DNA of 11,259 nucleotides, taken from the NCBI GenBank assembly GCA_030834765.1, contig JAUQXG010000548.1:1-11259 (forward strand). The letters run 5' to 3'. Shown piece by piece: positions 1 through 5,931 of this stretch (position 1 is the stretch's first letter; each line of letters opens with the position of its first letter). The notes under the pieces were generated by a model. It made no database searches, was not told the origin of the DNA, and saw only the letters and a program-made list of their open reading frames with translations. The DNA is from Lutispora sp. (GTDB lineage Bacteria > Bacillota > Clostridia > Lutisporales > Lutisporaceae). The position numbers were made by a program, and so were the translations under genes.

Positions 1-187
1 AGCCTGAATTGATCTCCTTTACTTCAATGCCACTGGATTTTAACAAAGCAGCATCAACACTTATTTCACCAAAATCATTTTCAATAAGCACCACTTTATA
101 TTTTTGAAAAGCCTCTCTTAGAAGTTTTTGGATAAGCGTAGTTTTTCCGGCTCCCAAGAAGCCTGAAATTATATATATTTCTGTCAC
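1..187 (-). CDS. CobW/G3E-family GTPase (COG0523), N-terminal part, runs off the left edge
   Basis: Only the first 62 codons are in the window. The frame starts with GTG at 187, preceded at 8 bases by a full AGGAGGT ribosome site (196-202). The translation opens with a beta strand and the P-loop GFLGAGKTT (residues 9-17), then LIENDFGEISVDAALL (about 39-54), which is the switch region of G3E GTPases of the CobW/P47K/YeiR/ZagA group. These are cytoplasmic GTPases that insert or deliver metals. COG0523 members beside zur or znu genes are known or proposed zinc metallochaperones, but other members serve cobalt or nitrile hydratase. The zinc role here is inferred from position: it follows the zinc operon on the same strand after a 103-base gap. 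The metal-binding CxCC motif and C-terminal domain lie outside the window, so the subfamily cannot be settled. Confidence 0.85.
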   Translation of the reverse strand, partial: MTEIYIISGFLGAGKTTLIQKLLREAFQKYKVVLIENDFGEISVDAALLKSSGIEVKEINSG

Positions 188-290
188 TATCCGTGACCTC
201 CTTTTAGACAATCTATTTTTCTCTGATTCATTTCGTAATAAATAAAAAATTTATCCAAAAATATTTATATTTTATTCATGTTATAAATCA

Positions 291-707
291 TTATGGGTTG
301 GGATCACATTCTTTGCAATACCCGTACATTTCCACCTTGTGCCCTAAAACATGGAAACCGTTGTCTGCAAGTTTTGGAACAAACTTCTCCATTGGACAAT
401 TATTCATAGCTACAATCTTACGGCAGCTCACACAGACGGCATAATGCTTGTGTTGATAATGATTGAGTTCGTAAATTGCCATTTCATTGTTCATTACAGT
501 GGTTTTAACTACCACCCCTTTTTCTACAAAAAGCTCCAAAATCCTGTAAATGGTGGAAAGCCAGACGGTGGAGGTATCTTTTTCAATTCGAGAATATATA
601 TCCATTGCGCTTAAGGGCGATTCCGCATGCTCAAGGACTGAAAGTACACATGCACGAGGTTTGGTCTTTTTTACACCCACAGGCCATACCGTTTGTATCT
701 CTTTCAA
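291..707 (-). CDS. zur: Fur-family metalloregulator, probably zinc uptake repressor Zur
   Basis: Cytoplasmic DNA-binding repressor of the Fur superfamily. Numbered from the upstream ATG at 734 (147 residues), the winged helix covers about 20-90 with recognition helix STIYRILELFVEKG (60-73). The dimerisation domain follows, with HYQHKH (92-97) and the two structural-zinc pairs CVSC (101-104) and CKEC (140-143). I chose the TTG at 707, giving 138 residues. An AGAGGTGA ribosome site (715-722) lies 7 bases before it, whereas the only purine-rich site near the ATG at 734 directly abuts that codon. The gene follows the permease gene closely, so it is probably in the same mRNA and autoregulated through the operator near 3711. 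Family membership is clear. Zur rather than Fur or PerR is inferred from the neighbouring zinc importer; the residues I can see do not decide it. Confidence 0.88.
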   Translation of the reverse strand: MKEIQTVWPVGVKKTKPRACVLSVLEHAESPLSAMDIYSRIEKDTSTVWLSTIYRILELFVEKGVVVKTTVMNNEMAIYELNHYQHKHYAVCVSCRKIVAMNNCPMEKFVPKLADNGFHVLGHKVEMYGYCKECDPNP

Positions 708-714
708 TGTGTAT

Positions 715-722
715 TCACCTCT
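715..722 (-). promoter_or_regulatory. Ribosome binding site that decides the zur start
   Basis: AGAGGTGA on the minus strand, 7 bases before TTG 707. It lies inside the reading frame of the alternative ATG start at 734. Its position favours initiation at TTG. Confidence 0.5.
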
Positions 723-753
723 TTTTATTTTCATTCACCTATTATTATGACAA

Positions 754-1578
754 TTATAATTTGTTCATCGTCAATAAAATTTTGGCCATTATTTTTTTTG
801 CAAACAAGATCAGTACAAGACAGAAAACTCCTATCAGTACAATTGTACCACCAGGTTTCAACCTTGCATAGTATGCTAAAAATAGTCCGACCACAGTAAA
901 GAAAACAGCAAAACAGATGGAGTATAGGACAGTCTGCTTATAGCTTTTCCCAAATTCCATGGCACACGCTACGGGGACAACCATTAGAGATGATATGATC
1001 AAAGCACCTACAGTACGCGCTGCAACGGATACTGTAACAGCTGTCAATATGGTAAAGATAAAGTTAACAGTCTTTACTGGAATGCCCGCAAGCCGTGCAG
1101 ATCTTTCGTCTAAAGCGATGTAAAACAGTTCTTTATACAGCAGAATAAAGGCAAGGATCACTGCACAACTGATACAAGCCACCAGAATCATCTCAAAATC
1201 GCTGATGGCCACGATACTGCCGAAGAGAAAACTGTTAAAATTGGCTGCATTCTTAACAAAACCAGACAGCACACCTGCCAGCCCCACACCTGCTGACATG
1301 ATGATAGCAATGGACATTTCAGAGTACTTTGGAATTCTTTTACGGATGGCCTCGATCCCCAAGGCGGCAGCGATACAAGCAGCAATTGCACCTAATATAG
1401 GATTGATGCCCATAATCAGGCCAGCAGCCACACCAGCGAGAGAGGTGTGTGAAAGCGCATCTCCTATCATGGAAAGGCGTTTTAATACTACAATAATTCC
1501 AATGCAAGGAATAATGATAGCAAGAAGTATCCCTACGATAAAAGCCCTGCGCATAAAGTCATATTCAAAAATCGCCAT
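754..1578 (-). CDS. znuB: Zinc ABC transporter permease, ABC-3 family (ZnuB-like)
   Basis: A 274-residue, very hydrophobic inner-membrane protein of the ABC-3 family, which makes the channel of Zn/Mn importers. Several membrane segments are visible, beginning at about 13-33 and ending at about 245-268. The signature LSMIGDALSHTSLAGVAAG (about 35-53) is the conserved early cytoplasmic stretch of this family. A later ELFYIALDERSARLAGIP stretch (near 150-167) is the usual coupling region that contacts the ATPase. Start ATG 1578 lies inside the end of the ATPase gene, with a 14-base overlap and a GGAGAGG ribosome site in the upstream frame. This implies translational coupling. The stop is 19 bases before the alternative ATG of the Fur-family gene. 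ABC-3 permeases for zinc and manganese look alike, so zinc is inferred from the His-rich binding protein and Fur-family neighbours. Confidence 0.92.
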   Translation of the reverse strand: MAIFEYDFMRRAFIVGILLAIIIPCIGIIVVLKRLSMIGDALSHTSLAGVAAGLIMGINPILGAIAACIAAALGIEAIRKRIPKYSEMSIAIIMSAGVGLAGVLSGFVKNAANFNSFLFGSIVAISDFEMILVACISCAVILAFILLYKELFYIALDERSARLAGIPVKTVNFIFTILTAVTVSVAARTVGALIISSLMVVPVACAMEFGKSYKQTVLYSICFAVFFTVVGLFLAYYARLKPGGTIVLIGVFCLVLILFAKKIMAKILLTMNKL

Positions 1579-2335
1579 GATTATCCTCTCCTCCCTGTAT
1601 CTGCTGCAGCCTGTTTTTCATAGGATGCTTGTGTTTGTGTGAAAGCTCATCATTGATTTGATCCCTATCCAATTTCACAAGAGAGCCTTCTTCTAGGCAT
1701 AGAGTTTTCGATACATAGCTGGATGCTCTGCCGATATCGTGGGTAACCATGACAATTGTAAGCCCTGTTTCTCGGTTTAAACGGGTCAACAGTTGGTAAA
1801 GAGACTGTACAGCAGCGGCATCGATACCTGTGGTGGGCTCGTCAAGAAGCATAACCTCCGGATCATTTACCAGCACTCTTGCCAGTAAAACCCGCTGTTG
1901 CTGTCCCCCTGAAAGATTTCCGATTAACCGGTTAGAATATGCAGCCATGTCTACCAGCTCAAGTGAATGCTTTGTCTTTTCCATATGTTCTTTCTTGGGA
2001 AATCTAAGGAATCCGATTTGGGAAAAAAGGTTGGCTTTCACGATTTCTTCTGCAGTAGCGGGAAAGTTAACATTGGCTGAAAATCCATTTTGAGGCACAT
2101 AACCGATTTTCGGCCAGTCCTTGAAATGATGTATATCCTGATTCAGGAGATGAATGCTTCCCGATGTGGGAGCAAGCTCTCCTAAAAGAAGTTTTAATAA
2201 TGTGCTCTTTCCTGCGCCATTGGCACCGATTATAGCGACAAAATCTCCCTTATAAACGGAAAAGCCGACTTTAGAGAAAATCGGCTCACTCCCATAACTG
2301 AAGCTTACATTGTTTACTTCTATCACTTTTGACAT
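1565..2335 (-). CDS. znuC: Zinc ABC transporter ATP-binding protein (ZnuC-like)
   Basis: A 256-residue cytoplasmic ATPase that powers the importer. The nucleotide-binding motifs are complete and in order: Walker A GANGAGKST (37-45), Q-loop glutamine (82, in YVPQNG), signature LSGGQQQR (141-148), Walker B VMLLDEP (161-167), D-loop and switch histidine in VTHD (197-200). The C-terminal tail carries a short basic His cluster, HKHKH (233-237), in a stretch commonly variable in the family; it might bind metal, but that is a guess. ATG 2335 follows a GGAAGGTG ribosome site at 5 bases and comes 32 bases after the binding-protein stop. Its last codons overlap the permease start by 14 bases. Assignment to Zn/Mn importers rests on similarity to this ATPase subfamily and on the adjacent ABC-3 permease and His-rich lipoprotein. 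Confidence 0.93.
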   Translation of the reverse strand: MSKVIEVNNVSFSYGSEPIFSKVGFSVYKGDFVAIIGANGAGKSTLLKLLLGELAPTSGSIHLLNQDIHHFKDWPKIGYVPQNGFSANVNFPATAEEIVKANLFSQIGFLRFPKKEHMEKTKHSLELVDMAAYSNRLIGNLSGGQQQRVLLARVLVNDPEVMLLDEPTTGIDAAAVQSLYQLLTRLNRETGLTIVMVTHDIGRASSYVSKTLCLEEGSLVKLDRDQINDELSHKHKHPMKNRLQQIQGGEDNHGDF

Positions 2336-2367
2336 TTTAACACCTTCCTTCAGCTATGCTGTCTTTC

Positions 2368-3327
2368 TTACTGCAATGCTGCTTTTAATGACTGTAAGTT
2401 TTGTCGCATAGCAGAGAAATAGTCATCTCCTGCCGCTAATTGTTCATCACTGAGTCCCTCAATAGGATTAAGCATGTCGGTTTTAGCGCCAATAGTATTG
2501 GCTATAGTCTCTGCGACTTTAGGGCTTACCAACTCTTCAAAAAAGATGATTTTTACATTATGTTCCTTGGCAAACTTGATGATTTCCGCCATTCTTGCTG
2601 GATCAGGCTCAGAATCAGGAGACAAACCTTCAATAGGGATTTGATTCAGTCCATAGTCTGCACATAAATAGCCAAAGGCTTGATGGGCAACGATGATGTC
2701 CTTGTTTGGAAGAACAGAAAGCGTATCTTTAAATTCCTTATCAAGTTTATCAAATTCGGCAGCGTATTTTTCATAATTTGCTTCATAATAGTCTTTATTA
2801 TCGGCATCGGCCTGTATAAAAGCATTTTTTATGTTTTCCATTTCTCTTTTAGCTTTTATTGGGCTAAGCCATACATGGGGATCATGGTGCTCCTCTTCCT
2901 CTTCAGCGTTTTCATCCTCTTCCTCATCATGATGTCCTTCCAGCAAAGTAAGGCCTTGGGAAGCTTCTGCAGCAATTAAATCCTTGTTTTGAAGAGACTC
3001 CAAAACCTTGTCCACCCAATGTTCCATATCGGCGCCATTATAAATGAAGACATCGGCTTTTTCCAGATTGGTGATATCGGATGCTGTGGGTTCCCAATCA
3101 TGTGGTTCTGTACCTGCCGGAACCATATTGGCGATTTCAATTTTATCTCCGCCCACCTTTAATGCGAAATCATACATGGGGTAAAAGCTGGCATAGACCG
3201 ATAGCTTTTCCGTAATTCCAGAATTCTCAGAAGGATTCACAGATGGAGTACTTGGTGTTGGCGTGCACCCCCCTAATAAAGATATGACTAACATAAGAGA
3301 TAATAATAAACTTGCAATTTTTTTCAT
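2368..3327 (-). CDS. znuA: Zinc-binding substrate-binding lipoprotein of ABC importer (ZnuA-like, cluster A-I)
   Basis: A 319-residue lipoprotein that captures zinc outside the membrane and hands it to the permease. Residues 1-20 form a lipoprotein signal peptide ending in the lipobox LLGG-C21, followed by a Pro/Ser/Thr-rich linker. The TroA/ZnuA fold follows. Likely metal ligands are His76 (in GTEPHDWEPT), His151 (in DPHVWLSP), His215 (in VAHQAFGYL) and an acidic residue near Asp284. Between the first two ligands is an acid- and His-rich loop (131-149, beginning GHHDEEED and ending EEEHHD). Such loops are typical of zinc rather than manganese binders in this family and may collect or sense zinc. 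The start has an excellent AGGAGG site 7 bases upstream. The gene follows the zinc-ribbon gene by 43 bases and precedes the ATPase by 32, so it is part of the same operon. Confidence 0.93.
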   Translation of the reverse strand: MKKIASLLLSLMLVISLLGGCTPTPSTPSVNPSENSGITEKLSVYASFYPMYDFALKVGGDKIEIANMVPAGTEPHDWEPTASDITNLEKADVFIYNGADMEHWVDKVLESLQNKDLIAAEASQGLTLLEGHHDEEEDENAEEEEEHHDPHVWLSPIKAKREMENIKNAFIQADADNKDYYEANYEKYAAEFDKLDKEFKDTLSVLPNKDIIVAHQAFGYLCADYGLNQIPIEGLSPDSEPDPARMAEIIKFAKEHNVKIIFFEELVSPKVAETIANTIGAKTDMLNPIEGLSDEQLAAGDDYFSAMRQNLQSLKAALQ

Positions 3328-3370
3328 TTTGACTCCTCCTTAGGATATTTGCTCATAAAATATCATTGTT

Positions 3371-3652
3371 TTACTGACTGTGTCGCTCAAAGCATTCTCT
3401 GCAATAAATGGGCCTGACTTGACACGGTTTAAAGGGAACCTTGCATTCTCTGCCGCAATCAGCACATATGGCAGTGAATAATTCTCTTTGGATACCTCCT
3501 TCGTTTCTTTGTGTTTTCCGTTTATGGCGGCATTCTTTGCATCGCTGAGGTTCATTTTGAAATTCCTTTTCTGCATAAAACTCCTGTTCTCCAGCGGTGA
3601 AGATGAATTCCTGCCCGCAATCCTTGCAAATGAGAACTTTATCTGCATACAT
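3371..3652 (-). CDS. Small double zinc-ribbon protein, first gene of the zinc operon
   Basis: A 93-residue cytoplasmic protein with no signal peptide or membrane segment. It has two treble-cysteine units. The first is CKDC (9-12) followed by a GEQEFYAEK stretch and CKEC (38-41), matching the common bacterial probable-zinc-ribbon family. The second is CADC (63-66), Cys70, a VPFKP stretch with Cys77, and CREC (84-87), resembling the CxxC-x17-CxxC zinc-binding family. Ten cysteines in 93 residues suggest two bound zinc ions. ATG 3652 is used, although the AAGGGG ribosome site is about 13 bases away, and a second ATG four bases downstream is out of frame. An in-frame stop just upstream rules out an earlier start. 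These proteins have no settled function. Placement directly behind the putative zinc-controlled promoter suggests a role in zinc storage, sensing or a zinc-linked RNA/protein process; this is inference. Confidence 0.8.
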   Translation of the reverse strand: MYADKVLICKDCGQEFIFTAGEQEFYAEKEFQNEPQRCKECRHKRKTQRNEGGIQRELFTAICADCGRECKVPFKPCQVRPIYCRECFERHSQ

Positions 3653-3699
3653 ACAGATATCTCAACCCCTTTCTATGTAAATACAGCGAATATAATATG

Positions 3700-3728
3700 T
3701 AAATGCACATGATTCGCATTTGCATTTA
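3700..3728. promoter_or_regulatory. Candidate Zur operator overlapping the zinc operon start site
   Basis: Two nested inverted repeats are present. The outer one is TAAATGCA (3700-3707) with TGCATTTA (3721-3728), a perfect 8-base match. The inner one is a 19-base 9-1-9 element at 3702-3720 centred on 3711, with AATGC..AT arms matching at 7 of 9 positions. The element covers the predicted start site and touches the -10 box, so binding would block RNA polymerase. The 9-1-9 or 7-1-7 layout is typical of Fur-family operators, but the sequence is not the Bacillus Zur box. The binding protein is inferred to be the Fur-family product of this operon. Confidence 0.55.
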
Positions 3729-3756
3729 TTATAGAATGGCAATTTAAAAATGTCAA
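3728..3756 (-). promoter_or_regulatory. Consensus SigA promoter of the zinc operon
   Basis: On the minus strand, TTGACA (3751-3756) and TATAAT (3728-3733) are separated by exactly 17 bases, a perfect match to the vegetative promoter consensus. Transcription should start near 3721, giving about 70 bases of leader before the zinc-ribbon gene. Such a strong promoter would need repression, which fits the palindrome immediately downstream. Confidence 0.8.
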
Positions 3757-4035
3757 GGGTTTATGGGCTAAAAGTTTGGGTTGTATTTAAGTGCCAGACA
3801 TTAAAGCTGCTAAGCTATTAAATATTGTAGAAATTAAGTCCCTTTGATAATATAGATATATATAGCATGATCAGGAAGACTTTTGTACGGCTAAGGCTTG
3901 GAGAGAAGAATATTAGTGGAATAGAAGCATAGATATGCAATATCTAGAATAGAGAATCCTTATATATGAAAAGAGATTCGGGAGCATATAGGAATGACAG
4001 CCGCTGATGTTAAATCTGTATGAAAAGAGGATATT
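3757..4035. other. Intergenic region without a convincing gene
   Basis: This divergent gap lies between the zinc operon promoter and the polyferredoxin gene. Only short frames are present, for example 21 codons from an ATG near 3868, and they resemble nothing I recognise. The only usable signals are a weak promoter at 3825-3853 and the ribosome site AAAAGAGG just before 4036. The density of stops in all plus-strand frames could fit decayed coding DNA, but no ancestor can be named. Confidence 0.4.
3825..3853 (+). promoter_or_regulatory. Possible promoter of the polyferredoxin gene
   Basis: TTGTAG (3825-3830), a 17-base spacer and TAATAT (3848-3853), with a TG dinucleotide at 3845-3846 that could act as an extended -10. 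The leader would be about 175 bases, which is long, so this is tentative. Confidence 0.3.
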
Positions 4036-5127
4036 ATGAAAATAAATAACACAATAGAATTAAAAATCCTAAAAGCTATGCTTTGGATATATATTATCCT
4101 GTGCATTGCGATAGCTGGCCTAAATTATGGATATGCAAGCCATGCAACAGAAGCAACAGCAAACTTTATCAGATGGTTTTGGCATTTTTATGAAAACTGG
4201 ATAAAGGCAGCATTTATCATGATATGCAGTATTCTTACATTGAGAATAATAGGCACATCTAGTGTAATTACCATGAGAAAAAGAAATTTGATTGGTATTA
4301 CTATATCTGCGCTAATGATACATATTGTGGCGCCTATGCTTTTAAACAATACTGAATTATACTTTTTTACAATGCCATTGCCATGGACTACGACTCCCTT
4401 GCAGTTACTCAATCCAAACTCTTCTTTTTATATCAGCCGATTCCCCTTATGGGGAGTAACAGGAATAACAACTGCATTGATATTTTATGTATGTATGTGC
4501 ATGATAGTAGTTTTAGGAACCTTATTATTTGGCAGACGATGGCAGTGTTCTACCCTATGTCTTTTTAATGGCTTTGCAGCGGAAGTATTTGCTCCGGCAT
4601 TTCCCTTAGTTGGGAAGACCAGTAGATTAAAGCCTCATAGGATTAAGATCCTTTCTAGTTTAAGATGGATATTCCTTATGATTGCACTTTTTTTCACCTT
4701 TTATTGGATAATGGTTTTGGCAGGGATATCACTGCCTGGAGATATTAAAATGATTAGCAAAATAGAGACATATAAATATCTAAGTACAGAATTATTAGTG
4801 GCTATGTTTTTTTGGGTAGCCTTTATGGGCAGAGGATATTGCTACTATTGTCCATTGGGAACTGTTTTGAGTTTTCTGGGAAAAGTTGCTGGTCAGAAAA
4901 TAGTCACGGATAACACAGAATGCATACAATGTAATCAATGCAATTTAACATGTCCTATGTCTATAGAAATTAAAGAAAAAGCACAAAATGGTCAAGATGT
5001 TGCAGAACTTAGATGTGTAGGATGTGGTCATTGTGTAGATGTTTGTCCTACAAGGACATTATCCTATTCAACTAAATTTTTAAATGTGGTTGTTGAGAAT
5101 AGTAAAAATAAAGATGTGACAATTTAA
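4036..5127 (+). CDS. Membrane polyferredoxin, NapH/CcoG-like 4Fe-4S binding protein
   Basis: A 363-residue membrane-bound electron-transfer protein. About six hydrophobic segments precede a soluble C-terminal ferredoxin domain. Within the membrane part are two short cysteine pairs typical of the NapH/NosR/CcoG group: Cys171 and Cys175 (WQCSTLC) and Cys269 and Cys272 (GYCYYCPLG). The C-terminal domain has two classical 4Fe-4S motifs, Cys296/299/302/306 (CIQCNQCNLTCP) and Cys327/330/333/337 (CVGCGHCVDVCP). Family members pass electrons between membrane quinols and cytoplasmic or exported partners, but no nap, nos or cco genes are nearby, so the partner is unknown. The start has AAAAGAGG 5 bases before ATG. 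It is followed after 131 bases by the peroxidase gene, which has its own promoter, so a shared redox role is only suggestive. Confidence 0.85.
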   Translation: MKINNTIELKILKAMLWIYIILCIAIAGLNYGYASHATEATANFIRWFWHFYENWIKAAFIMICSILTLRIIGTSSVITMRKRNLIGITISALMIHIVAPMLLNNTELYFFTMPLPWTTTPLQLLNPNSSFYISRFPLWGVTGITTALIFYVCMCMIVVLGTLLFGRRWQCSTLCLFNGFAAEVFAPAFPLVGKTSRLKPHRIKILSSLRWIFLMIALFFTFYWIMVLAGISLPGDIKMISKIETYKYLSTELLVAMFFWVAFMGRGYCYYCPLGTVLSFLGKVAGQKIVTDNTECIQCNQCNLTCPMSIEIKEKAQNGQDVAELRCVGCGHCVDVCPTRTLSYSTKFLNVVVENSKNKDVTI

Positions 5128-5185
5128 ATAAGTGAAGAGTTAATGATGTTTTTAGACTGTAATAAGGCATTGAAAATATAAATCG

Positions 5186-5214
5186 TTGACAAAGCAAATT
5201 AAATTGTATAAAAT
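5186..5214 (+). promoter_or_regulatory. SigA-type promoter of the glutathione peroxidase gene
   Basis: Consensus TTGACA (5186-5191), a 17-base spacer and TAAAAT (5209-5214, five of six consensus bases). The start site would be near 5221, leaving about 38 bases of leader before the ATG at 5259. The peroxidase can therefore be transcribed separately from the upstream polyferredoxin gene. Confidence 0.65.
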
Positions 5215-5258
5215 TGAATTGCAAACAATAAATATAAAGATTTGAAAGGAGAATGATT

Positions 5259-5801
5259 ATGGCTATATATGATTATTCCTTTAAAACAATTCAAGGAGAT
5301 GAAGTAGCTCTCTCTGATTATAAAGGAAAGGTTTTAATTTTTGTGAATACTGCAAGCAAATGTGGCTTTACTCCCCAATATGAAGGGCTTGAAAAGCTTT
5401 ATAATACTTATAAAGAAAAGGGACTTGTTATAATAGGTTTTCCATGTAACCAATTTGGAGAACAAGAGCCTGGCACCAATACGGAAGTAGAGAGTTTTTG
5501 CAAGATAAGATTTGGTGTTACATTTCCGTTATCTGAAAAAGTTGATGTAAGAGAAGAAATCGCAGACCCAATATTTAAATATTTAACTAGTCAAACTACT
5601 TTTGAAGGACTTGGAAAAGGAATAAAAAATAAGGCATTGGAAGTTATGCTAAAAAGCAAGTATGGGAAAAGTTATTCGGACAGCTCTATAAAATGGAACT
5701 TTACAAAATTCCTTATTGATAGAGACGGGAATGTTGTAAATCGTTTTGAATCTACTGTTCATCCAGAAGACATGATTCCTGATATAGAAAGATGTTTGTA
5801 A
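5259..5801 (+). CDS. Glutathione peroxidase family thiol peroxidase (Cys type)
   Basis: A 180-residue cytoplasmic peroxidase that reduces hydrogen peroxide or lipid hydroperoxides. Numbered from ATG 5259, the peroxidatic residue is Cys35 (NTASKCGFTPQY), encoded by TGT rather than a selenocysteine TGA. The catalytic tetrad is completed by Gln69 (FGEQEPG) and Trp146-Asn147 (KWNFTKFL). Cys63 (FPCNQF) and Cys81 (ESFCKIRF) match the second conserved and the resolving cysteine of plant and bacterial thiol GPx enzymes, which use thioredoxin rather than glutathione. That is the expected donor here. A longer loop before KWNF (about 110-143) distinguishes it from short-loop members. ATG 5259 is preferred because AGGAG (5247-5251) lies 7 bases upstream; an in-frame ATG at 5253 is only one base from it. 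The gene ends 63 bases before a strong terminator. Confidence 0.93.
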   Translation: MAIYDYSFKTIQGDEVALSDYKGKVLIFVNTASKCGFTPQYEGLEKLYNTYKEKGLVIIGFPCNQFGEQEPGTNTEVESFCKIRFGVTFPLSEKVDVREEIADPIFKYLTSQTTFEGLGKGIKNKALEVMLKSKYGKSYSDSSIKWNFTKFLIDRDGNVVNRFESTVHPEDMIPDIERCL

Positions 5802-5820
5802 TGTGGATAAAGAGGAAGCT

Positions 5821-5862
5821 ATGAAGGAATTAACTAAAAGGGAAGATGAAATCAACATATAA
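5821..5862 (+). pseudogene. Possible remnant of a BlaI/CopY-type repressor gene
   Basis: A 13-codon frame, ATG to TAA, reads MKELTKREDEINI and has an AGAGG ribosome site 5 bases upstream. The first eleven residues resemble the N-terminal helix of BlaI/MecI/CopY winged-helix repressors (…LTxxEdEIM…), but the frame stops at once and runs into the terminator stem. It could be the stub of a gene lost by deletion, a chance match, or a tiny peptide. The evidence is a short resemblance only. Confidence 0.25.
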
Positions 5863-5864
5863 AA

Positions 5865-5901
5865 AAGTAGTCTGTCAATTTCATTCTTTGACAGACTACT
5901 T
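5865..5901. terminator. Bidirectional rho-independent terminator
   Basis: A perfect 14-base inverted repeat (5865-5878 with 5888-5901; arms begin AAGTAGTCTG) surrounds a 9-base loop. An A-run at 5861-5866 gives the U-tract for minus-strand transcripts, and a T-rich stretch after 5900 serves plus-strand transcripts. It lies between the convergent peroxidase and ATPase genes and should end both. Confidence 0.9.
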
Positions 5902-5931
5902 CTTTGTATTCTATAAGATAATCAAAATCTT

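Noticed and set aside
188..290. Zur box before the G3E GTPase gene
   Set aside because: There is one TCGTAAT half-site (233-239), but the second half matches only about four of seven bases, and it does not resemble the operator at 3702-3720.
1205..1642. Long open frame antisense to the permease gene, and similar plus-strand frames opposite the ATPase
   Set aside because: They are antisense to strongly supported genes and encode low-complexity products with no ribosome sites.
3340..3648. A 102-codon frame overlapping the zinc-ribbon gene, starting 4 bases later
   Set aside because: It is out of frame with the CxxC-rich protein and shows no family features.
3791..3846. Short GTG-started frame (MPDIKAAKLLNIVEIKSL) as a gene or HTH remnant
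   Set aside because: It is eighteen codons with no ribosome site or recognisable motif; chance is likely.
5259..5801. Selenocysteine in the glutathione peroxidase
   Set aside because: The catalytic codon is TGT (cysteine), with no in-frame TGA.
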